From the NCBI GenBank assembly GCA_947446025.1, contig CANFEY010000001.1:62001-126000 (forward strand): DNA of 64,000 nt. The letters are read 5' to 3'. The DNA comes from Bryobacterales bacterium (GTDB lineage: Bacteria > Acidobacteriota > Terriglobia > Bryobacterales > Bryobacteraceae). Both the position numbers and the translations under genes were made by a program. Shown in pieces: positions 25,651-35,355 of the stretch (its first letter is position 1; every line of letters begins with the position of its first letter). The notes under the pieces are model-generated. The model saw only the letters and a program-made list of their open reading frames with translations. It was not told where the DNA came from and made no database searches.

Positions 25651-26556
25651 TTAGCGGGCGAGAATTCTCAGGAGATTATCGGCGAAGATGGCCTGTGCGT
25701 CAGTACTAGAGGTTCCCAGCTCATGCAGGGCAGTGGCCTGGGTCTCAAAAATCGCGGTCTGCCAGCCGCGCGGGAAGAACGACGAATCGGTGCCGAAGAG
25801 CAAGCGCTGCGGTCCGAGGACCTTCAAGGCCTGGCGGAACGACCCGCGCACGCTGATGGGGGGAACCTGCAACTTGGTCCAATCATTGGAGCTGGACGTA
25901 TCCAGGTACACGTTGGGGCACAGACTGGCCACCATCAAGGCCTCGCGGAAGTAGCCCGCGCCGAAGTGCGGAATGATGATGGGCACGTCCGGGTATTTCA
26001 GCGCCACCGCATGCAGGTCAATCGGGTTCGAGTACCGCATATCAAATGGCGAAGGCAGGTCCAGCTTTTTGCGCACGCCGACGCTGAGCATCCCGCAGTG
26101 GACGAAAACCGCGCGTTTTTCGCGCTGCGCCCACTCAAAGAGGGGGCGGCAACATTCGTCCTGAATCGAATAGCGGTGCATCGCAGGAAACAGGCAGGCA
26201 ACGCGGATGTTTGCGAGGACGGGAGCTTGTGGTGACTTGGGATTCACCATGGCGTAGGCGAAGAGGCGGTCCGGATTGGCCTGGGCCGCCGCCGCCACCG
26301 ACGACTCATCCCCCGGCAGGCTCGCGATGATGGCTGCTGCTTCGACGCTCTGCTGGTCCAATTCGGCAAGCCAGCGCGCCGCGAATTTCTCCGGGTCGGG
26401 GTCCGGCATTTCCCAGTCCAGTTGTTCCATCGCGGCGTCGAGCGTCAGGCCCGGCTTCTGGGACACCAGCGTGGAGAAGAACTTGTGCGAAAAAAAGTGG
26501 ACGTGTGCATCCACCACCCGCATGGGACCCCACGGAGATGGCCGCTCCCGCCTCAT
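25651..26556 (-). CDS. amidohydrolase family protein (amidohydrolase 2)
   Basis: 301 residues. A TIM-barrel metal hydrolase or decarboxylase of the ACMSD/amidohydrolase-2 group: VVDAHVHF near residue 15 (first metal His pair), FVHCG near 155, IIPHFGAGYF near 205 and LLFGTDSSFF near 265 (metal-binding Asp). Members include aminocarboxymuconate-semialdehyde decarboxylase and related ring-cleavage enzymes. The start at 26556 overlaps the stop of the response regulator (ATGA); an internal ATG at 26523 would leave only VVDAHVHF at the end. The coupling to a two-component pair is unusual and suggests joint expression. Confidence 0.88.
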   Translation of the reverse strand: MRRERPSPWGPMRVVDAHVHFFSHKFFSTLVSQKPGLTLDAAMEQLDWEMPDPDPEKFAARWLAELDQQSVEAAAIIASLPGDESSVAAAAQANPDRLFAYAMVNPKSPQAPVLANIRVACLFPAMHRYSIQDECCRPLFEWAQREKRAVFVHCGMLSVGVRKKLDLPSPFDMRYSNPIDLHAVALKYPDVPIIIPHFGAGYFREALMVASLCPNVYLDTSSSNDWTKLQVPPISVRGSFRQALKVLGPQRLLFGTDSSFFPRGWQTAIFETQATALHELGTSSTDAQAIFADNLLRILAR

Positions 26557-27227
26557 TCCGCGTGGCCCTTGGCCAGGCTGGTGAGCCCCGTGGAAAGCGC
26601 TAACTGCGTGAGCCCGGCAACGTTATTGACGCCGAGTTTTTTCATCATCGTCTTCCGATAGCTCCGCACTGTCTGTTCCTTCAGATCCAACAGCACCGCG
26701 ACTTCCTTGCTCGATTTGCCGTCGGCGACCAGGCGCAGCACCTGCACTTCACGCGGCGAGAGCGAGTCCAGCACCGCGTTGGCGGGGCGTGCTTCCAAGT
26801 CGCCCTTTTGGATGCGGTGCAGCAGCCGGTCAGAAACCTGCGGACTCAGATACATGCCGCCCGCGGCCACCATGCGCAGGGCTTCCAGCAGATCGGCGTC
26901 AGAGGCGCGCTTCAGGATGAACGCCCGTGCGCCGCTGCGGATCGCGCTGACCACGGAATTCTCATCGTCGAACATGCTGAGGATGACCACCTTGCAGTCG
27001 GGATGAGCGCGCAGAACTTCGGTGGTGGTTTCCACGCCATTCAATCCGTTGGGCATGCCGATGTCCATCAGCACCATATGCGGCTTGCGGAGCTTGACGA
27101 ATTGCACCGCGTCGGTACCGTTCTCTGCTTCCCCCACCACGCGGAAGTCGTCGGCACGCGTGAGGATCGCTTTGATCCCGTCGCGCATGATCTTATGGTC
27201 ATCTACCAGCAGGACGTCGAATGGCAT
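26553..27227 (-). CDS. LuxR/NarL-family response regulator
   Basis: 224 residues. The receiver domain (1-120) has DDHKIMRDGI, the phosphorylation site Asp55 in VLMDIGMPNG and Lys near 104 in AFILKRA. A C-terminal HTH domain (155-215) shows LSPREVQVLRLVADGKSSKEVAVLLDLKEQTVRSYRKTMMKKLGV, typical of DNA-binding NarL proteins. Its target promoters cannot be named. The gene overlaps the upstream kinase gene by 29 bases and the amidohydrolase gene by 4 bases, so all three are one operon. Confidence 0.95.
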   Translation of the reverse strand: MPFDVLLVDDHKIMRDGIKAILTRADDFRVVGEAENGTDAVQFVKLRKPHMVLMDIGMPNGLNGVETTTEVLRAHPDCKVVILSMFDDENSVVSAIRSGARAFILKRASDADLLEALRMVAAGGMYLSPQVSDRLLHRIQKGDLEARPANAVLDSLSPREVQVLRLVADGKSSKEVAVLLDLKEQTVRSYRKTMMKKLGVNNVAGLTQLALSTGLTSLAKGHAE

Positions 27228-27816
27228 GCCTTATGGAAACAATTGTACTCTTTATCGTCGTAACAGTGACAGCAAGACCGGCGGCTTCGGCAAGTTTAAA
27301 AGGGACCGCCAGTGTGGTTCCGCGCCGGGAAGCGCGCCCGTCATCGGCGATCCGCACCTTCACTCCGGCGGAGCCGGTAACACTGACGCGAATGTTCTTG
27401 CCGTCCGCCTCCTGCGCCGCGCGAATCGCTGCCGCGGCCGCTTCGTAGAGGGCGGAGGCTGTCTCGCGCGACATGCGGGCGGTAGCGGAATAGGCGACGG
27501 AAACGCGCGGGTCGCGCTCGGAAAAACGCAGCAGCGCATGACGTAGGCCCAGCCGGTCTACGGGCGAGGCATTCAGCTCCTGGCTCAGCTCCCGCACGCT
27601 CTCCATGGCCTTATCGAGGGCCGAGAGCACTTCCTGCACAGCGGGCGCGGCCTTGGGGTGGTCGCTCTTCACGAGCGAAAGTAGCATGCCCGCTCCGGCC
27701 AACTGCGGTCCCACGTCGTCATGCAGCCTGCGTCCCGCCCGCGCCAGCGTTGCTTGGGCTTTTGCGCACAGAGATGCTAGCTCGTCGGTCTCATTGTCTT
27801 TACCGCGGCGGGCCAT
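27199..27816 (-). CDS. sensor histidine kinase-like protein (HisKA_3), degenerate ATPase
   Basis: 205 residues, soluble, without a sensor domain. RRLHDDVGPQLAGAGMLLSLV places the phospho-acceptor His at residue 32 in a dimerisation helix of the NarX type, and SVRELSQELNASPVDRLGLRHALLRF is the usual linker. The ATPase part is weak: the N-box reads YEAAAAAIRAA with Ala where NarX-type kinases have the conserved Asn, IADDG remains of the G1 box, and the G2 box is not clear. It may be a phosphotransfer or dimer partner rather than an active kinase. Its 3' end overlaps the response regulator. Confidence 0.75.
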   Translation of the reverse strand: MARRGKDNETDELASLCAKAQATLARAGRRLHDDVGPQLAGAGMLLSLVKSDHPKAAPAVQEVLSALDKAMESVRELSQELNASPVDRLGLRHALLRFSERDPRVSVAYSATARMSRETASALYEAAAAAIRAAQEADGKNIRVSVTGSAGVKVRIADDGRASRRGTTLAVPFKLAEAAGLAVTVTTIKSTIVSIRHAIRRPAGR

Positions 27817-27826
27817 ACCTACGATG

Positions 27827-28786
27827 CTAGCGCTTTCGCTTCAGCACACGCCGGGCGGCGGCGGCGACGTCGCGCGCCAACAGTCCGTACTTGTCGATGA
27901 GCTGCTCCGGCGTGGCCGATTCGGCGTAGGTATTTTGCACACCGACGAATTCCATGGGAACCGGGCTGGTCTCGGCAACCACTTGCGCCACGCGCACTCC
28001 GAGGCCGCCGTCCACCAGGTGCTCTTCGGCCACCACAATTGCTCCGGTCTCCCGTGCCGCCTTCGCAATGGCATCGCGGTCGAGCGGTTTGATGGTGTGG
28101 AAGTCCAGCACACGCGCCGAAATTCCTTCCGCCGCCAACGTTTCCGCCGCGCGAATCGCTTCCGCCACCAACAGGCCCGTTGCAATCAACGTCACGTCAG
28201 CGCCGTTCATCAACGTAACGGCCTTGCCGATGGTGAACTCTTGATCCGAACCGTAAATCACCGGCACCTTTGCCCGACCCGCGCGGATAAACACTGGCCC
28301 CACGTGCTCCGCCGCCGCATGCATCAGCCGCATCATGGACACTTCGTCCGCTGGGCACAACACGGTGAATCCAGGCAGCGAACAAGCCAGGCTGAGATCC
28401 TCCACGCTCATTTGCGATGGCCCATCTTCGCCGATCGAGATGCCGCTATGCGTGCCAACTACCTTCAGGTTTACGTTGGGGAACGCCGCAGTCACCCGCA
28501 GTTGCTCGAAACCCTTGTTCAATAGGAACGCGGAAAAGCTCGCAGCGAACGGGATCTTGCCCGCCGACGCCAGGCCGGCTCCGATGGCGACCATGTTGGC
28601 CTCCGCGATGCCGCATTCGATGAAACGGTCTGGAAACTCCTTCGCGAACCCCGCACTCATCGTGGACTTTGACAGGTCCGCATCCAACGCCACCACGTTG
28701 GGGTTCTTCTTCCCCAATTCCATCAGTGCTTTGCCGAACGCTTCACGGGTTGCCGCACCGGGCTTCAACTCAAATTTGGCCGCCAT
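27827..28786 (-). CDS. transketolase, C-terminal subunit
   Basis: 319 residues. Corresponds to the middle (pyrimidine-binding) and C-terminal domains of transketolase: TREAFGKALMELGKKNPNVVALDADLSKST at the start, FIECGIAEANMVAIGAGLA (with the catalytic Glu in the ECGIAE motif), and ARVLDFHTIKPLDRDAI. Transketolase moves two-carbon units between sugar phosphates with thiamine diphosphate. The two-subunit form is common in archaea and several bacteria. The start overlaps the N-subunit stop by one base (TAATG). It belongs in the pentose phosphate pathway. Confidence 0.92.
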   Translation of the reverse strand: MAAKFELKPGAATREAFGKALMELGKKNPNVVALDADLSKSTMSAGFAKEFPDRFIECGIAEANMVAIGAGLASAGKIPFAASFSAFLLNKGFEQLRVTAAFPNVNLKVVGTHSGISIGEDGPSQMSVEDLSLACSLPGFTVLCPADEVSMMRLMHAAAEHVGPVFIRAGRAKVPVIYGSDQEFTIGKAVTLMNGADVTLIATGLLVAEAIRAAETLAAEGISARVLDFHTIKPLDRDAIAKAARETGAIVVAEEHLVDGGLGVRVAQVVAETSPVPMEFVGVQNTYAESATPEQLIDKYGLLARDVAAAARRVLKRKR

Positions 28787-29607
28787 TACGCCAGCTCCTG
28801 CATCGCTTTTTGGAATTCATCAGCCGACGGGGCCGCGCCGTGGAACTTGGGATTGTTCTCCATGAAGGACACGCCTTTGCCCTTGATGGTGTTCGCCAGA
28901 ATGCAGGTCGGCTTGCCTTTGGTGGCCGCCGCTTCGGCGAATGCTGCCTGTAACGCCGGGATGTCGTGGCCATCCACATCGATTACATGCCAGCCGAAGC
29001 TCCGCCACTTGTCTCCGAGCGGTTCAAGATCAAGGATGTCCTTGACGAAGCCGTCCAGCTGGATCTTGTTGGAATCGACAATGGCCAGGACGTTGTCCAC
29101 CTTGTGGAACGAGCCGAACATCGCCGCTTCCCAAATCTGCCCTTCCTGGATTTCGCCATCGCCCAACACCACGTACGTGCGCGCCGGACTCTTGTCGAGC
29201 TTGGCGGAAAGCGCCATACCGAGTCCCAACGACAGGCCCAATCCCAACGACCCCGTGGATGCCTCCAACGCCGGAATGAAGCGGACGTCGGGGTGGCCTT
29301 GATAGATGGACCCTAGCTTGCGCAGTGTGTTCAGTGACTCCTTCGGGCAATATCCGCACTCCGCCATCACTGCATAGAGGATGGGGCAGCAGTGCCCCTT
29401 CGACAGGATGAAGCGGTCGCGATCCTTCCATTTCGGATTCGCCGGATCGTGGCGCAAGACGTCGAAATACATCGTCACGACAATCTCTGCAATGGAAAGC
29501 GATCCACCGGGATGCCCCGACTTGGCGGCGGTGATCATCTCCATCGCCGTCCGGCGCATGCGCTTGGCGATGGCCGCGAGTGCGACCGGGTCACTGGTTT
29601 TTTGCAT
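28786..29607 (-). CDS. transketolase, N-terminal subunit
   Basis: 273 residues. The thiamine-diphosphate domain with SGHPGGSLSIAEIV near residue 29, DRFILSKGHCCP near 65 and the ThDP motif GDGEIQEGQIWEA about residue 145 followed by NKIQLDG. ATG 29607 is selected because it begins the conserved region and has AAAGGAA just upstream; in-frame extension would run into the divergent gene. It is divergent from the 491-residue protein, with 46 bases between the starts. Confidence 0.92.
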   Translation of the reverse strand: MQKTSDPVALAAIAKRMRRTAMEMITAAKSGHPGGSLSIAEIVVTMYFDVLRHDPANPKWKDRDRFILSKGHCCPILYAVMAECGYCPKESLNTLRKLGSIYQGHPDVRFIPALEASTGSLGLGLSLGLGMALSAKLDKSPARTYVVLGDGEIQEGQIWEAAMFGSFHKVDNVLAIVDSNKIQLDGFVKDILDLEPLGDKWRSFGWHVIDVDGHDIPALQAAFAEAAATKGKPTCILANTIKGKGVSFMENNPKFHGAAPSADEFQKAMQELA

Positions 29608-29640
29608 GTGTTCCTTTACTGTAACATTGCGATTCCACGG

Positions 29641-29653
29641 TACACTCAAGCAA
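29641..29653 (+). promoter_or_regulatory. leaderless-type promoter of the 29654 gene
   Basis: TACACT at 29641-29646 followed by 7 bases and the ATG. No ribosome binding site fits. Confidence 0.55.
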
Positions 29654-32133
<2,480 letters not shown>

Positions 32134-32145
32134 TTAATCAGTGTA
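32134..32145 (-). promoter_or_regulatory. leaderless-type promoter of gap
   Basis: TACACT at 32145-32140 on the minus strand, 6 bases, then ATG 32133. No ribosome binding site precedes the start. Confidence 0.6.
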
Positions 32146-32175
32146 TCGTCCCTTGTCCTGCTGGACGTTAGGGTG

Positions 32176-32748
32176 CTACTTCGACGTCTCGCTCACCAAC
32201 TTGCTGGCCAGTGGACGATCCTGCCCCGCGTACTTGTTCGAGGCCTTCTTGTGATACGGAACCGAGGACGGCGTGGTCAACTGCTCGAACGTAAACGAGC
32301 AGATGCGCATACCCGGATACAGGGCCACGGGCATGCGGCCCAGGTTGCTCAGCTCAAGCGTGGCCTTACCGCGCCAGCCTGGATCGAACAGGCCCGCCGT
32401 GCCGTGGACTATGATGCCGATGCGGCCTAGGCTCGATCGGCCTTCCAGGCGGCCCAGCACGTCGTCGTCGAGTTCCAGGCGCTCTTCGGTGATCGCGAGC
32501 GCAAACTCACCCGGTTGTAAAATGAACGATTCGCCATCGGGGACCACGATGGTCCGCATCAATTCCTGGATCGCGGTCTTCTCGCGCAGATCGATGAAGG
32601 CATGCTTGCTGTGCTCGAAGACGCCGAACTCATTGCCCAGCCGGAAGTCGACCGAGCAGCTGCCGAACTGCTCTGCGGGGAGCTCAGGGGTCACGCGGAT
32701 TTTGCCCTCGGCAATGTAGCGGTGGATGTCGACGTCGGAAAGGACCAT
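32176..32748 (-). CDS. dcd: dCTP deaminase
   Basis: 190 residues. Converts dCTP to dUTP for thymidylate synthesis. The family fold shows SCSVDFRLGNEF near residue 31, FILQPGEFALAITEERLEL, and RLEGRSSLGRIGIIVHGTAGLFDPGWRGKATLEL around 105-130, where the catalytic Glu and Arg lie. The GLFDPGW stretch is the conserved core. The sequence does not decide whether it also hydrolyses dUTP (bifunctional form). TAGAAT lies 6 bases before the ATG. Confidence 0.93.
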   Translation of the reverse strand: MVLSDVDIHRYIAEGKIRVTPELPAEQFGSCSVDFRLGNEFGVFEHSKHAFIDLREKTAIQELMRTIVVPDGESFILQPGEFALAITEERLELDDDVLGRLEGRSSLGRIGIIVHGTAGLFDPGWRGKATLELSNLGRMPVALYPGMRICSFTFEQLTTPSSVPYHKKASNKYAGQDRPLASKLVSETSK

Positions 32749-32760
32749 CTTTAGATTCTA
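32749..32760 (-). promoter_or_regulatory. leaderless-type promoter of dcd
   Basis: TAGAAT at 32760-32755 on the minus strand, 6 bases, then ATG 32748. Confidence 0.6.
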
Positions 32761-32803
32761 TCTCTGGATAGCGCTACTCTAGAAGTTTCCCCCGTCACCA
32801 CTT

Positions 32804-33955
32804 ATGAAACCCACAGTTCTGCCTCAGCGGCCCTTCTTCTCTTCCGGCCCGTGCGCGAAGCGGCCGGGATGGAGTTTGCAGGCGCTCCAACACGCGGTAG
32901 TTGGCCGCTCCCATCGCGCCAAGGCGGGTAAGTCAAAGCTGGAGCAAGTCATCGAGCGCAGCAAGACGCTGCTGGGAATTCCGGGCGAGTACGTCCTCGC
33001 GATTGTACCCGCGTCAGACACCGGAGCGGTGGAGATGGCGCTGTGGTCGATGCTGGGTGAGCGCGGCGTGGACGTGCTGGCGTGGGAGAGTTTTAGCAGC
33101 GGCTGGGCGTCGGACTGCAAGAGCCAGCTGAAGCTCGCGGATCTGCGGGTGCTCAAAGCCGACTACGGCCAGCTGCCCGATCTGGCGCAAGCAGATTGGT
33201 CGCGCGACGTCGTGTTTGCCTGGAACGGCACCACCTCCGGCGTCAGAGTACCCAACGGAAATTGGATCGCCGAAGACCGGCAAGGGCTCGCGATTTGTGA
33301 CGCGACGTCCGCAGTCTTCGCCATGGGAATTCCGTGGAGCAAGCTCGACGTGGTGACTTGGTCGTGGCAGAAGGTGCTGGGCGGCGAGGGCGCGCACGGC
33401 ATGATCGCGCTCAGCCCGCGCGCGGTGCAGCGGCTTGAGACGTACACGCCGGATCGCCCGATCCCGAAGATCTTCCAAATGACCAAGGGCGGCAAGCTGA
33501 TCGCCGGCCTGTTTCAGGGCGAGACCATCAACACTCCGTCGATGTTGTGTGTTGAGGATGCGCTGGACGCGCTAGGTTGGGCAGAGTCGATCGGTGGGCT
33601 GCCGGCGCTGATCGCCCGGTCGCACGCCAACTTGGCCGCGTTGGAAGCGTGGGTAGCGAAATCCAACTGGGCTGGTTTCCTCGCGGTCGACGCGTCTGTG
33701 CGCTCCAACACGTCGATCTGCCTGAAGATCGTCAACCCGGCGTACGCGGCCCTCTCCGCCGACGCCCAGCAGAAGCACGTGAAATCGATGGTCACCGCGC
33801 TCGAAAAATCCGGGGCCGCCTACGACGTCGGAGCCTATCGCGACGCGCCCCCCGGATTGCGCGTTTGGGGCGGAGCCACGGTCGATACGTCCGACATCGA
33901 AGCGCTGCTGCCGTGGCTGGACTGGGCCTACGCCGAAGCGCGGACGCAATTTTAG
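32804..33955 (+). CDS. serC: phosphoserine aminotransferase
   Basis: 383 residues, class V PLP aminotransferase. It converts 3-phosphohydroxypyruvate to phosphoserine. [12 protein letters not shown] opens the protein; the Schiff-base Lys is in [12 protein letters not shown] (about residue 190); the C-terminal has [17 protein letters not shown]. The length and form are those of the alphaproteobacterial/actinobacterial-type SerC. serA starts 7 bases after the stop, so the two serine-synthesis genes form an operon. A TACTCT box is about 24 bases upstream, without a clear ribosome binding site. Confidence 0.93.
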   Translation: MKPTVLPQRPFFSSGPCAKRPGWSLQALQHAVVGRSHRAKAGKSKLEQVIERSKTLLGIPGEYVLAIVPASDTGAVEMALWSMLGERGVDVLAWESFSSGWASDCKSQLKLADLRVLKADYGQLPDLAQADWSRDVVFAWNGTTSGVRVPNGNWIAEDRQGLAICDATSAVFAMGIPWSKLDVVTWSWQKVLGGEGAHGMIALSPRAVQRLETYTPDRPIPKIFQMTKGGKLIAGLFQGETINTPSMLCVEDALDALGWAESIGGLPALIARSHANLAALEAWVAKSNWAGFLAVDASVRSNTSICLKIVNPAYAALSADAQQKHVKSMVTALEKSGAAYDVGAYRDAPPGLRVWGGATVDTSDIEALLPWLDWAYAEARTQF

Positions 33956-33962
33956 GAGCCAC

Positions 33963-34907
33963 ATGCCGAAAGTTCTCATCTCAGACAGCCTCAGCCCGAG
34001 CGCTATTGACGTGTTCAAAGAAGCTGGAATTGAGGTAGACATCAAGATTGACCTCAAAGAAGCAGACTTGATCGCGATCATTGGCGACTACGAAGGCATC
34101 GCGATCCGTTCCGCCACGAAGATCACGGCTAAGGTGTTGGACGCGGCCACCAACCTGAAAGTCGTGGGCCGAGCCGGCATCGGCGTGGACAACATTGACC
34201 TCGCCGCCGCAGCCGCGCACGGAGTGGTCGTCATGAACACGCCGTTCGGGAACACTACTGCCACCGCCGAGCTCGCCATCACGCACATCATGGCCGTGGC
34301 CCGCCAGCTAGGCTCCGCCAACTCGACCACGCACGCCGGAAAGTGGCTGAAGAACAAATACATGGGCGTCGAGGTCACCGGCAAAACGCTGGGCATCATC
34401 GGCTGCGGCAATATCGGTAGCATCGTCGCCGACCGCGCCCAAGGCCTCAAGATGCACGTCATCGCCTACGATCCATTCCTCGATCACGAGCGCGCCCGAG
34501 GCCTCGACGTGGAAAAAGTGGAACTCGACGATCTCCTCGCGCGAGCCGACTTCATCACGCTGCACACGCCGATGACGCCGCAGACGAAATACATCCTGAA
34601 CAAAGAGACGCTCTCCAAAACGAAGAAGGGCGTCCGCATCGTCAACTGCGCCCGCGGCGGCTTGATCCACGAAGGCGACCTTAAAGCCGCCATCGAATCC
34701 GGCCACGTCGCCGGAGCCGCACTCGACGTGCTGGAGGTGGAGCCCGGGAAAGAAAATCCTCTCTTCGGCATGGAAGAGATCGTCGCCACTCCGCACCTGG
34801 GCGCATCCACGCACGAAGCGCAAGAAAACGTTGCGCTGCAAGTGGCCGAGCAGATCGCGGACTACTTGAAGTCCGGCACCATCGTCAACGCCGTGTCCAG
34901 GCGTTAA
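33963..34907 (+). CDS. serA: D-3-phosphoglycerate dehydrogenase, short form
   Basis: 314 residues. The D-2-hydroxyacid dehydrogenase core is complete: RSATKITAKVLDAA and GRAGIGVDNIDLAAAAAHGVVVMNTP, the NAD motif GIIGCGNIGS, the catalytic Arg in NCARGGLIHEGDL, Glu in DVLEVEPG and His in TPHLGASTHEA. It ends at YLKSGTIVNAVSRR, just where longer SerA proteins continue into the intervening and ACT domains. It probably lacks serine feedback control. RBS GGAGCC precedes the ATG closely. It follows serC. Confidence 0.9.
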   Translation: MPKVLISDSLSPSAIDVFKEAGIEVDIKIDLKEADLIAIIGDYEGIAIRSATKITAKVLDAATNLKVVGRAGIGVDNIDLAAAAAHGVVVMNTPFGNTTATAELAITHIMAVARQLGSANSTTHAGKWLKNKYMGVEVTGKTLGIIGCGNIGSIVADRAQGLKMHVIAYDPFLDHERARGLDVEKVELDDLLARADFITLHTPMTPQTKYILNKETLSKTKKGVRIVNCARGGLIHEGDLKAAIESGHVAGAALDVLEVEPGKENPLFGMEEIVATPHLGASTHEAQENVALQVAEQIADYLKSGTIVNAVSRR

Positions 34908-34910
34908 CGC

Positions 34911-34922
34911 TACACTGAGGGC
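34911..34922 (+). promoter_or_regulatory. leaderless-type promoter of the antitoxin-like gene
   Basis: TACACT at 34911-34916, then GAGGGC, then GTG 34923. The GAGG could instead act as a close ribosome binding site. Confidence 0.45.
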
Positions 34923-35111
34923 GTGAAGACGCTGCCGTTCAAGAAGGCTCTGAACAAGGGCCCCAGCTTCGACCCCTACCTTGCGGCGGCGAATGAGCGT
35001 GCTCGCCAGGCCGTGCGAAAACTGCAAGAAGCCGGCATCATTGGGAACCGCATTAGAACGGATCTCCCGCCCGCTATGGAAGAGGGTTCCGATAGGGACT
35101 TCGGCGGGTAA
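34923..35111 (+). CDS. small antitoxin-like protein, partner of a zeta toxin
   Basis: 62 residues from GTG 34923. It is rich in charged residues: a helix FDPYLAAANERARQAVRKLQEAGI followed by RIRTDLPPAMEEGSDRDFGG. This type of short protein, ending in RTDLP-x-M-x-G-D-DFGG, precedes zeta-type toxin genes in many bacteria. Its TAA overlaps the ATG of a zeta-toxin reading frame (TAATG at 35109-35113), as expected for a toxin-antitoxin pair. The toxin gene is now broken, so the antitoxin remains alone. Confidence 0.65.
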   Translation: MKTLPFKKALNKGPSFDPYLAAANERARQAVRKLQEAGIIGNRIRTDLPPAMEEGSDRDFGG

Positions 35112-35313
35112 TGCCGCCGCGCATGTTTGTGGTCGCCGGACCACTTGCGAAGCCTTGCTCGCGCAATCTCCGAAATGGACATGCTGTTGGTCTACGATAA
35201 TCTCATCCGTGACCCCAACTCTGCGATTGTTGCTCGAATGCAAGCGCGGGGAGATCCTCTTCGAGGCTCAGATTCTTCCAGAATGGCTAGACAGAGTCCT
35301 GGATGCCTCCTAG
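35111..35313 (+). pseudogene. zeta toxin remnant (deleted and frameshifted)
   Basis: Three reading frames together give pieces of a zeta toxin/AAA kinase. Frame 2 from ATG 35111 reads MPPRMFVVAGP, the start of the Walker A region. Then a large internal part is missing. Frame 3 resumes at about 35145 with SLARAISEMDMLLVYDN and DPNSAIVARM, the family C-terminus. A second shift near 35235-35245 moves to frame 1, KRGEILFEAQILPEWLDRVLD, ending at TAG 35311-35313. The Walker A lysine and catalytic centre are absent, so no toxin can be made. Confidence 0.7.
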
Positions 35314-35355
35314 TAGACGGTTCATGTTCCCTGCCATGCTACGATCAAAACCGAT

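Noticed and set aside
29381-29653. Long N-terminal extension of the 29654 gene
   Set aside because: It overlaps the well-supported transketolase gene on the other strand, and the promoter-like box is at 29641.
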